A DNA stretch of 64,000 bases from Synechococcus sp. BO 8801 (lineage in GTDB: Bacteria; Cyanobacteriota; Cyanobacteriia; PCC-6307; Cyanobiaceae), in the NCBI RefSeq assembly GCF_002252675.1, contig NZ_NQKY01000003.1:1-64000 (forward strand), written 5' to 3'. The notes beneath the pieces were generated by a model. That model saw nothing but the letters and a program-made list of their open reading frames with translations. It was not told where the DNA came from and made no database searches. A program made the translations under genes and the position numbers. Below are positions 44,790-52,236 of this stretch, piece after piece; position 1 is the stretch's first letter; each line of letters starts with the position of its first letter.

Positions 44790-45542
44790 ATGGGTGAGGT
44801 CGCACCGGCCGTTGACGGTGGCATCCATCCCCTGGTGGATTCCCTGGCGGAGCGGATCCGGCTCTGTCGCCATGCTCTGCCGGATCTGGCCCCCCTGGCC
44901 ATCGACCCGGAACTGGAGGCGATCAGCGGCAGCCTGGACGGGGATGCCCTGTTCATCCGCAACGAGGTGCACCGCTGCCGCGGGCTGCGCAAGCTGCACC
45001 TGGAGACGGCGCGCCTCGGGGCCGGGCTGCAGATCCTCCACTGCGTCTTCTTCCCCGATCCCCGCCACGACCTGCCGGTCTTCGGCGCCGACATCGTCGC
45101 CGGCAAGGCCGGGGTCAGCGCCGCCATCGTCGATCTCTCCCCCGTTGGGGAGACCCTGCCGGAATCCATCGCGGAGGCCCTGGCCGGCCGGGAGCGGCCC
45201 GCCTTCGCCCAGGTGCGCGATCTGCCCCCCTGGGGATCGATCTTCTCCCCCCACGTGCTCTTCGTGCGGCCGGAGTCGGAGGCGGAGGAAAAGGGGTTCG
45301 TCGAGGAGGTGGCGACGTTCCTCGGCGTGCTGGCCACAGCGGCGGCGGCGAGCCCTTCCCAAGCCCATGACGATCCGGCTACGGTTGCGCGATGGCGCGG
45401 GCAGCTGAGGTATTGCAAGCAACAGAAACAAAACGACAAGACCCGGAGGGTGCTGGAGAAGGCGTTCAACCCCCAGTGGGCGGACCGCTACATCGAGGAC
45501 CTGCTCTTCGACGACCCACCGGTCCCTGGCGCAACGGCCTGA
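44790..45542 (+). CDS. pcyA: Phycocyanobilin:ferredoxin oxidoreductase
   Basis: A 250-residue ferredoxin-dependent bilin reductase; converts biliverdin IXalpha to phycocyanobilin. Active-site residues can be placed in IRNEVHRC (Glu), LRKLHLE (His) and [11 protein letters not shown] (Asp). The end, [20 protein letters not shown], is typical. ATG 44790; a GTG at 44784 is alternative. Divergent from the M16 pair with 42 bases between. The 3' end overlaps the exporter gene. Confidence 0.94.
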   Translation: MGEVAPAVDGGIHPLVDSLAERIRLCRHALPDLAPLAIDPELEAISGSLDGDALFIRNEVHRCRGLRKLHLETARLGAGLQILHCVFFPDPRHDLPVFGADIVAGKAGVSAAIVDLSPVGETLPESIAEALAGRERPAFAQVRDLPPWGSIFSPHVLFVRPESEAEEKGFVEEVATFLGVLATAAAASPSQAHDDPATVARWRGQLRYCKQQKQNDKTRRVLEKAFNPQWADRYIEDLLFDDPPVPGATA

Positions 45543-46420
45543 TCGTCGCCGGCGTGGCGGGTCTGCTGGTGGGCGGTGTCGTCTTGTACCAGCGCCTGCA
45601 GCCCGCCAAGCCTCCGGCCGCCGCTGTCGCCCGTCCGCCGGCCCCGGTGGAGGCCGTCGCGGCCCTGGGCCAGCTGGAGCCCGACGGCGACGTGCGCATC
45701 CTGGCGGCGCCGATCACGGGCATCGGCGGCAGTCCCCGCATCACCGAGCTCCTGGTGGCCGAGGGTGACCGGGTGCGGGCGGGCCAGCTGCTGGCCCGTT
45801 TCGACAACCAGCCCCTTCAGCGGGCGGAACTCGAGCTGATCCGCACCCGGATCGCCAACCTCAGCCGCCGGCTCACCATCCAGACCCGCGACCTGGCGCG
45901 CTATCGCAAGCTGGCCAGCGACGGCGCCTATTCCGCCGCCGATCTGGATGTGCTTGAGCAGCGCACCCTGGAGCTCCAGGGGCAGCTGCAGGAGGCCAGG
46001 GCCTCCCTGGTCAAGGCCAGCACCGACCTGGTCAACACCGAACTGCGGGCCCCGATCGACGGAACGGTGCTGCGCATCCAGTCCCGCGTCGGCGAACGGC
46101 CCGGCGACAAGGGCATCCTCGAGCTGGGGGCCAGCGATCGCATGGAAGCCTCGATCGAGGTCTACGAAAGCGACATCGATCGGGTGCGGGTCGGCCAGGC
46201 CGTCACCCTCACCAGTGAGAACGGCGGCTTCGACGGCACCCTCCGGGGCACCGTGCGGCGCATCAGTCCCCAGGTCCGCCAGCGGGAGGTGCTCTCCACC
46301 GATCCCACCGGCGATGCCGATGCCCGCGTCGTCGAGGTGCGGGTGCGGCTCGATCCCCAGGATGGGGCGAAGGTCGCCGACCTCAGCGGCCTCAAGGTCA
46401 TCGCCCGCATGCAGCCATGA
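45476..46420 (+). CDS. devB: DevB-type ABC exporter membrane-fusion protein
   Basis: An HlyD-like adaptor of about 314 residues: an N-terminal membrane helix ([18 protein letters not shown]), a lipoyl/barrel-sandwich motif ([30 protein letters not shown]), a helical hairpin and a beta-barrel domain ([19 protein letters not shown]). The start is uncertain: GTG 45476 overlaps pcyA by 67 bases; ATG 45392 would overlap by 151. It overlaps devC by 4 bases. Confidence 0.88.
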   Translation: MGGPLHRGPALRRPTGPWRNGLIVAGVAGLLVGGVVLYQRLQPAKPPAAAVARPPAPVEAVAALGQLEPDGDVRILAAPITGIGGSPRITELLVAEGDRVRAGQLLARFDNQPLQRAELELIRTRIANLSRRLTIQTRDLARYRKLASDGAYSAADLDVLEQRTLELQGQLQEARASLVKASTDLVNTELRAPIDGTVLRIQSRVGERPGDKGILELGASDRMEASIEVYESDIDRVRVGQAVTLTSENGGFDGTLRGTVRRISPQVRQREVLSTDPTGDADARVVEVRVRLDPQDGAKVADLSGLKVIARMQP

Positions 46421-47583
46421 GCCTCTGGCAGGGACGCCGCATCCCGCTGGCCTGGCTGCTGCTCACCCGCCAGCCGATGCGCCTGGCGGTGGCCCTGGCC
46501 GGGATCACCTTCGCCGGGATCCTGATGTTCATGCAGCTGGGCTTCCGCGACGCCCTGTTCGACTCCAGCGTCACGGTGCACAAGCTGTTCGACACCGATC
46601 TGGTGCTGCTCAGCCCCCGCAGCAAGAGCTCGATCAGCATGACCGGCTTCCCCGAGCGACGGCTGGTGCAGGCCAAGGCCGATCCGGACGTGACCGGCAT
46701 CACCCCAGTGCACTGGAACCTGCTGCTCTGGCGCAACCCCCAGACCAAGGGCACGCGCTCGATCCTGGCCCTGGGTTTTGAACCGGGGGATCCCCTGTTC
46801 CTCGATCCGGCCGTCACCGCCATGGCGCCCCGCCTCACCCAGAAGGGCCGGGTGCTTTTCGACGACCTCTCCCGTGACGAGTTCGGACCGGTGGCGAAAT
46901 GGTTCCGGGAGGGCCGAACCGTCGAGAGCGAGGTGGCGGGCAAGCGGCTGCGGGTGGCGGGCCTGTTCAGTTCAGGGCCCTCCTTCGGTGCCGACGGCAA
47001 CCTCCTCACCAGCCGGGAAACCCTGCTGAGCCTGGTGCCGAACAACCCGCCCGGCAGCATCGAACTGGGTCTGATCCGGCTCCGCCCCGGGGCCGACCCC
47101 GCCCAGGTGGTGGACCGCTTGCGCCGCCTGCTGCCGGAAGACGTGACCGTGCTCACCAAGCAGGGCTTCCTGGATCTGGAGATGGACTACTGGCGCACCA
47201 GCACCGCCATCGGCTTCATCTTCACCCTTGGCGCCGCCATGGGCTTCGTGGTGGGCTGCGTGATCGTCTATCAGATCCTCTACTCCGACGTCAGCGACCA
47301 CCTGCCGGAGTACGCCACCCTGATGGCCATGGGCTACAGCCTGCTCACCCTTCTGGGGGTTGTGGCGCGCGAGGGGCTGCTGCTGGCGATCTTCGGCTAC
47401 GTGCCCGCCTACCTCGCCGGCCAGGTGCTGTATGCCGCCATCCATGCCGCCACCAAGCTGCCGGTGGCGATGGCCGGTGACCGGTCCATGACCGTCTTCC
47501 TGATGATCCTGGTGATGTGCATGGGGTCGGCGGCGATGGCGATGCGCAAGCTGGGCGACGCCGATCCGGCCGACATTTTCTGA
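46417..47583 (+). CDS. devC: DevC-type ABC exporter permease
   Basis: A 388-residue FtsX/MacB-like permease: one N-terminal helix (AVALAGITFAGILMFMQLGF, typical of DevC), a large extracytoplasmic domain, and three C-terminal helices (TAIGFIFTLGAAMGFVVGCVIV onward). With DevB and DevA it would form a type I-like exporter. In heterocyst formers DevBCA exports envelope glycolipids; the cargo in a unicellular species is unknown. Confidence 0.92.
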   Translation: MSLWQGRRIPLAWLLLTRQPMRLAVALAGITFAGILMFMQLGFRDALFDSSVTVHKLFDTDLVLLSPRSKSSISMTGFPERRLVQAKADPDVTGITPVHWNLLLWRNPQTKGTRSILALGFEPGDPLFLDPAVTAMAPRLTQKGRVLFDDLSRDEFGPVAKWFREGRTVESEVAGKRLRVAGLFSSGPSFGADGNLLTSRETLLSLVPNNPPGSIELGLIRLRPGADPAQVVDRLRRLLPEDVTVLTKQGFLDLEMDYWRTSTAIGFIFTLGAAMGFVVGCVIVYQILYSDVSDHLPEYATLMAMGYSLLTLLGVVAREGLLLAIFGYVPAYLAGQVLYAAIHAATKLPVAMAGDRSMTVFLMILVMCMGSAAMAMRKLGDADPADIF

Positions 47584-47602
47584 GCCATTCCTTCCTGAGC
47601 CG

Positions 47603-48346
47603 ATGACCACGCTCCACACCGGTTCCGCCCCGCCCGTCGCCGGCACGGCCGATGGCCTCGCCACGGTGTCGGTGAGGGGTCTCAGCCACTGGTACGGCTC
47701 CGGCGCGATGCGGCGCCAGGTGCTCCAGGGCATCGATCTGGAGATCCACCCCGGCGAAGTGGTGCTGCTCACGGGGCCCTCCGGCTGCGGCAAGACCACC
47801 CTGCTCACCCTGGTGGGGGCCCTGCGCCAGGTGATGGAGGGGTCGGTGCGGGTTCTGGGCTGCGAGCTGAACGGCTCCAGCCGCCATGAGCGCCAGCTGC
47901 TGCGCCGCAACGTCGGCATGATCTTCCAGGGCCACAACCTGCTCCGGTGCCTCACCGCCGAGCAGAACGTGCAGATGGGGGCCGACCTGCTGCCGGATCT
48001 GGGCTACCGCGCCCGTCGCGACCTCTCCCGCGAGTGGCTGCGGGCCGTGGGCCTCTCCGACCACCTCGGCAAGCTCCCCCACGACCTCTCCGGCGGACAG
48101 AAGCAACGGGTGGCGATCGCCCGGGCCCTCGCCGCCCACCCCCGCCTGCTCCTGGCCGACGAACCCACCGCCGCCCTGGACAGCCGCACCGGCCGGGAGG
48201 TGGTGGAACTGCTCCAGCGCCTGGCCCGGGACGAGGGCTGCGGCGTGCTGATGGTCACCCACGACCCCCGCATCCTCGATGTGGCCGACCGCCTGGTGCG
48301 GATGGAGGATGGCCGGCTGTGGGCCGGTGAGGCCGTGGTCGGGTGA
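47603..48346 (+). CDS. devA: DevA-type ABC exporter ATPase
   Basis: 247 residues with Walker A GPSGCGKTT, Q-loop FQGHNLL, ABC signature LSGGQKQRVAIARAL, Walker B LLLADEPTAALD and H-loop MVTHD. It energises the DevBC exporter encoded just upstream. Confidence 0.94.
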   Translation: MTTLHTGSAPPVAGTADGLATVSVRGLSHWYGSGAMRRQVLQGIDLEIHPGEVVLLTGPSGCGKTTLLTLVGALRQVMEGSVRVLGCELNGSSRHERQLLRRNVGMIFQGHNLLRCLTAEQNVQMGADLLPDLGYRARRDLSREWLRAVGLSDHLGKLPHDLSGGQKQRVAIARALAAHPRLLLADEPTAALDSRTGREVVELLQRLARDEGCGVLMVTHDPRILDVADRLVRMEDGRLWAGEAVVG

Positions 48347-48388
48347 GTAGGGTGGAACCTCACAGTCTTTTCAAGGCTCGCATCACCT

Positions 48389-48544
48389 ATGTCGAAACGC
48401 AGGAACCTCAAGAAGGAAAAGCAGGAGCGCAACCGGGCCTACGCCCGCAAGTTCAAGAAGCGCAAGCTGCGTAACGACGGCCGCGGTGAAGGGGCCGGCA
48501 ACGGCGTGACCGGCACGGCCAACAACGGCGGCGCCGCCGACTGA
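48389..48544 (+). CDS. 51-residue highly basic small protein
   Basis: An ATG at 48389 opens a 51-codon frame starting MSKRRNLKKEKQERNRAYAR with a very Lys/Arg-rich first half (KFKKRKLRN) and a Gly/Asn/Ala tail. The basic half resembles a small conserved protein I have seen in other picocyanobacteria; function unknown, nucleic-acid or ribosome binding would fit the charge. A strong terminator follows 25 bases after the stop, which supports an expressed unit. Confidence 0.72.
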   Translation: MSKRRNLKKEKQERNRAYARKFKKRKLRNDGRGEGAGNGVTGTANNGGAAD

Positions 48545-48568
48545 CCGGCGCGATCCGGCCAAGGCACC

Positions 48569-48598
48569 GGGGGGATTCGCTGCGGATCCCCCCTTTTT
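48569..48598 (+). terminator. Rho-independent terminator
   Basis: GGGGGGATTCG pairs with CGGATCCCCCC (one T-G wobble) to make an 11-bp stem with a CTG loop, followed directly by five T. It ends the devBCA/small basic protein unit. Confidence 0.88.
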
Positions 48599-48609
48599 CA
48601 TGGCCCCTC

Positions 48610-48637
48610 CACCGTGGTCCCCGCACCGTGGTTCCTC
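48610..48637 (+). repeat. 14-nt tandem duplication before glycosyltransferase start
   Basis: CACCGTGGTCCCCG and CACCGTGGTTCCTC lie head to tail, followed by a partial third unit CACCGTCACCCG that runs up to the ATG at 48650. Confidence 0.82.
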
Positions 48638-48649
48638 CACCGTCACCCG

Positions 48650-49588
48650 ATGTTCATCAGCGTCGTCATCCCCACCTACAACCGTCTGCCGATCCTGCGC
48701 CAGTGCCTGCAGGCCCTGGAGCTCCAGGAGATCGACGGCCCCCTGCAGGCCTACGAGGTGGTGCTGGTGGACGACGGCTCCACCGACGACACGGTGCGCT
48801 GGCTGGATGCCCATGCCACCGCCTTCCCCCATCTGCGCCTGATCCGCCAGGACCACGGCGGCCCCGCCGAGGGGCGCAACCGCGGCGTGGAGGAGGCCCG
48901 TGGCGATGTGATCGTCTTCATCGACAGTGATCTGGTGGTGACGGAGCGGTTCCTGCTGCACCACGCCACGGCCCTAGCGCGGGCCTGGCAGGAGAGCGGC
49001 GACCGGCTCTGCTTCACCTACGGCGCCGTGATCAACACCCACAACTTCGAAGCGCCCACGTCGGAGCCCCACAAACTGCGGGATCTCTCCTGGGCCTACT
49101 TCGCCACCGGCAACGTGGCGATCGACCGCCGGGTGCTGGAGCAGTCGGGCCTGTTCGACACCGGCTTCCGCCTCTACGGCTGGGAGGATCTGGAGCTCGG
49201 GGAACGGCTGCGCCGCATGGGCGTGCGGCTGGTGCGCTGCCCCGAGGCCGTGGGCTACCACTGGCACCCGCCCCTGAGCCTCGAGCAGATCCCCGATCTG
49301 GTGCGGGTGGAGCGGGAACGGGCCAAGATGGGCCTGGTCTTTTACCGCAAGCACCCCACCCGGCGGGTGCGCTTCATCATCCAGTACACCTGGCTGCATC
49401 TGGCGCTCTGGGAGCTGCTCACCCTCGGCGGCCTGATCAATGAACGGACCCTGCGGCCCCTGCTGCGCTGGCTGATCCGCCACGGCAAGGCGGGGCTGGC
49501 GATGGAGCTGCTGCGGCTGCCCCTCAACCGCTTCGGGGTGAGGGCCCTCCATGCCGAAGCCCGCCAGCAGGGCCATTTGGTAGGTTGA
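48650..49588 (+). CDS. Family 2 glycosyltransferase
   Basis: A 312-residue GT-A fold enzyme: ISVVIPTYNRLPILRQCLQ, the VDDGSTDDT nucleotide motif, FIDSDL as DXD equivalent, and a second domain with GWEDLELGERLRRMG (galactosyltransferase-like C-terminus). It transfers a sugar from a nucleotide donor to an unknown acceptor, probably for envelope polysaccharide. ATG 48650 follows a short tandem repeat. Confidence 0.9.
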   Translation: MFISVVIPTYNRLPILRQCLQALELQEIDGPLQAYEVVLVDDGSTDDTVRWLDAHATAFPHLRLIRQDHGGPAEGRNRGVEEARGDVIVFIDSDLVVTERFLLHHATALARAWQESGDRLCFTYGAVINTHNFEAPTSEPHKLRDLSWAYFATGNVAIDRRVLEQSGLFDTGFRLYGWEDLELGERLRRMGVRLVRCPEAVGYHWHPPLSLEQIPDLVRVERERAKMGLVFYRKHPTRRVRFIIQYTWLHLALWELLTLGGLINERTLRPLLRWLIRHGKAGLAMELLRLPLNRFGVRALHAEARQQGHLVG

Positions 49589-49609
49589 CCCGGTCACACC
49601 AACACCGCA

Positions 49610-49684
49610 CACCTGCACGTTTCGGGTGATCCGCCCCCCTTTCCTGGGAGCGGCATCCCTGGCAGGTGGAGGCCAACCCGAAAC
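49610..49684 (+). promoter_or_regulatory. Structured rpsB leader with interlocked stems
   Basis: Two perfect stems interlock: CACCTGC (49610-49616) with GCAGGTG (49662-49668), and GTTTCGGGT (49619-49627) with ACCCGAAAC (49676-49684). The order a-b-a'-b' gives either a pseudoknot or two exclusive folds. A further hairpin (CCGC 49631-49634 with GCGG 49650-49653) nests between. The last arm ends 12 bases before the rpsB ATG, and there is no obvious Shine-Dalgarno sequence. Autogenous control by S2 is known in E. coli; the same role here is inferred. Confidence 0.65.
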
Positions 49685-49696
49685 CCCACAACCCCA

Positions 49697-50413
49697 ATGG
49701 CTGTCGTCACTCTCGCCGAGATGATGGAAGCTGGTGCCCACTTCGGACACCAGACCCGTCGCTGGAATCCCAAGATGTCGCGCTACATCTATTGCGCGCG
49801 CAACGGAGTCCACATCATCGATCTCGTGCAGACCGCCGTCTGCATGAACAACGCCTACAAATGGACCCGCAGTGCCGCTCGCAGCGGCAAGCGCTTCCTG
49901 TTCGTCGGCACCAAGAAGCAGGCCTCCGAGGTCATCGCCCAGGAAGCCGCCCGCTGCGGCGCTTCCTACGTCAACCAGCGATGGCTGGGCGGCATGCTCA
50001 CCAACTGGAGCACGATGCGGGCCCGCATCGACCGCCTCAAGGACCTGGAGCGCATGGAGTCCTCCGGTGCCATCGCCATGCGGCCCAAGAAGGAAGCCGC
50101 CGTGCTGCGGCGTGAGCTCGACCGTCTGCAGAAGTATCTGGGCGGCCTCAAGAACATGCGCCGCCTGCCCGATGTGGTGGTGCTGGTGGATCAGCGCCGC
50201 GAGACCAACGCCGTGCTCGAGTGCCGCAAGCTCGACATCCCCCTGGTGTCGATGCTTGACACCAACTGCGATCCCGATCTCTGCGACGTTCCCATCCCCT
50301 GCAACGACGACGCCGTGCGTTCCGTGCAACTGGTGCTGGGCCGGCTGGCGGATGCCATCAATGAAGGCCGCCATGGAGCGCAGGATCAGCGCGGCGGCGA
50401 CGACGACGCCTGA
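49697..50413 (+). CDS. rpsB: 30S ribosomal protein S2
   Basis: 238 residues. [39 protein letters not shown] and [19 protein letters not shown] are family signatures. Part of the classic rpsB-tsf pair. Preceded by a structured leader. Confidence 0.98.
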   Translation: MAVVTLAEMMEAGAHFGHQTRRWNPKMSRYIYCARNGVHIIDLVQTAVCMNNAYKWTRSAARSGKRFLFVGTKKQASEVIAQEAARCGASYVNQRWLGGMLTNWSTMRARIDRLKDLERMESSGAIAMRPKKEAAVLRRELDRLQKYLGGLKNMRRLPDVVVLVDQRRETNAVLECRKLDIPLVSMLDTNCDPDLCDVPIPCNDDAVRSVQLVLGRLADAINEGRHGAQDQRGGDDDA

Positions 50414-50421
50414 GCCGTTCT

Positions 50422-50450
50422 CTCCCTCCCGACCTCCCTCCCTCCCGACC
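50422..50450 (+). repeat. 13-nt direct repeat abutting the tsf start
   Basis: CTCCCTCCCGACC occurs at 50422-50434 and 50438-50450 (16-base period); the second copy ends one base before the tsf ATG. Confidence 0.85.
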
Positions 50451-50451
50451 C

Positions 50452-51111
50452 ATGGCTGAGATCACAGCGAAGCTCGTCAAGGAACTGCGCGACAAGACCG
50501 GCGCCGGCATGATGGACTGCAAGAAGGCCCTCACCGAGTCCGGTGGGGATGCCACCAAGGCCGCCGAATGGCTGCGCCAGAAGGGCATCGCCACCGCCGA
50601 GAAGAAGGCCGGCCGTACGGCGGCCGAAGGGGCCGTCGGCAGCTACATCCACACCGGTGCCCGCGTCGGCGTGCTGGTGGAGGTGAACTGCGAGACCGAC
50701 TTCGTGGCCCGCGGCGAACTCTTCCAGGAGCTGGTGCGCAACGTGGCGATGCAGATCGCCGCCTGCCCCAACGTGGAATACGTCAGCACCGACGACATCC
50801 CCCCCGAAGTGGCGGAGCGCGAGAAGTCCATCGAGATGGGTCGCGACGATCTCGCCGGCAAGAAGGAGGAGATGAAGGTCAAGATCGTGGCGGGGCGCAT
50901 CGGCAAGCGCCTCAAGGAACTGGCCCTGATGGACCAGCCCTTCATCCGCGACAACACCGTGACCGTCGGTGAGATGGTCAAGTCGGCCGCCGGCAAGACC
51001 GGTGAGAACATCCGGGTGCGCCGCTTCACCCGCTACACCCTCGGTGAGGGCATTGAGGTGGAGCAGTCGGATTTCGCCGCTGAAGTGGCGGCGATGGGCA
51101 AGGCGGCCTGA
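50452..51111 (+). CDS. tsf: Elongation factor Ts
   Basis: A 219-residue nucleotide-exchange factor for EF-Tu. [24 protein letters not shown] (UBA domain) and [14 protein letters not shown] are diagnostic. Single exchange domain as in short bacterial EF-Ts. 38 bases after rpsB. Confidence 0.97.
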   Translation: MAEITAKLVKELRDKTGAGMMDCKKALTESGGDATKAAEWLRQKGIATAEKKAGRTAAEGAVGSYIHTGARVGVLVEVNCETDFVARGELFQELVRNVAMQIAACPNVEYVSTDDIPPEVAEREKSIEMGRDDLAGKKEEMKVKIVAGRIGKRLKELALMDQPFIRDNTVTVGEMVKSAAGKTGENIRVRRFTRYTLGEGIEVEQSDFAAEVAAMGKAA

Positions 51112-51121
51112 GCCGGAGCCG

Positions 51122-52222
51122 TTGAGCGACCCGTCCGATTCGATCGATCTGCCGGGTCAGCTCCAGGCCCTGAACCGGCGGCTGACGCAGTCGAACCCGG
51201 AGCTCTACCGCCACGTCGCCCTGTACCTCCAGGTGCTGCGCCAGGCGCTGCCCCAGCAGGTCCGCCAGGCCTGCTTCCATCTCGCCACCCAGGTCCACCC
51301 CCAGCGCTACACCGAACTCCCGCTCGAGCGCCGGCAGCTCCTGCACGGCCAGATCCAGGAGCTGGTGGGGCGCTGCTGCAGCCTGCTCACGGTGGAGCAC
51401 CTGGTGATCCTGGCGGCCCAGATCTCCCGGGAGCGCCAGCGCCGCGACCGTCACGACCGGGAGCAGCTGCTGGAGGAACTCACCTGGGAGGGGGAGAGCG
51501 GGGGCGGAGAACCGGAGCCCCTGCCGCCCGGATCGGTGCAGATCGCCTTCGCACCGCCCCTGGCTGGCGGATCCTTCCTCTGGGGTGCGCTCGGCCATGG
51601 GGAAGCCCCCCCGCCGGACCCCGACGAAGGGGAGCGGGACGATCCGGATGACGCCCAGTTCGACGACCCTGACGAGGATTCCGAGGAGGGCCCCGAGGAA
51701 GGACCCTCGGACGAGACGAAGGGGCGGTCCGAACTGGAGGAGCTGGAGGATTCCCTCTGGCAGGCGGGGCGGCTTCCCGACGATCCCGAGCGGGTGCTGC
51801 GCTGGATGGACGGCATGGAGCTGGCCCTGGCCCGGCGCCTGCGCAACCTCTCCCATGCCATCAATGTGGAGCTGCTGCGTGGTGGTGTGAGCCGCAGCCT
51901 GCTGCCGGTGAGCCTGCTGGATGCGGTGCTGGCCGGCCAGCTGGAGACCATGGCCGCCCCCGCCAACCTGATGCGCTTGCCCCTGCCCTTCCCGGGAGCC
52001 CGCGGCCCCCAGGCCCAGACGCTGGCGGTGCTGCTGCGGCCCACCGATCTGGAGCTGGAGGAACCCCGCCTGCGCACCTGCCGGCGGCGGCTGCAGCAGC
52101 ATCGCCAGGAGGTTCGCAGAATGGCCCAGCAGTTCCGTCGCCTGCAACGGCGGCTACGGATCCATCAGGCCGAACAGCTTTGGCTGCAGGACATCCGCCC
52201 CCCATCGATTCCGACCGACTGA
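51122..52222 (+). CDS. Acidic-centred conserved hypothetical protein
   Basis: 366 residues starting at TTG 51122, 10 bases after tsf. The first third is helical (LNRRLTQSNPELYRHVALYLQ); a strongly acidic linker (about 172-206, DPDEGERDDPDDAQFDDPDED) separates it from a second helical part with VLRWMDGMELALARRLRNLSH and a basic C-terminal coiled-coil-like end. I recognise no domain; from memory, similar proteins lie between tsf and recG in related picocyanobacteria. The 3' end may overlap the recG start. Confidence 0.78.
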   Translation: MSDPSDSIDLPGQLQALNRRLTQSNPELYRHVALYLQVLRQALPQQVRQACFHLATQVHPQRYTELPLERRQLLHGQIQELVGRCCSLLTVEHLVILAAQISRERQRRDRHDREQLLEELTWEGESGGGEPEPLPPGSVQIAFAPPLAGGSFLWGALGHGEAPPPDPDEGERDDPDDAQFDDPDEDSEEGPEEGPSDETKGRSELEELEDSLWQAGRLPDDPERVLRWMDGMELALARRLRNLSHAINVELLRGGVSRSLLPVSLLDAVLAGQLETMAAPANLMRLPLPFPGARGPQAQTLAVLLRPTDLELEEPRLRTCRRRLQQHRQEVRRMAQQFRRLQRRLRIHQAEQLWLQDIRPPSIPTD

Positions 52223-52236
52223 ACGGCACCCCCTCC

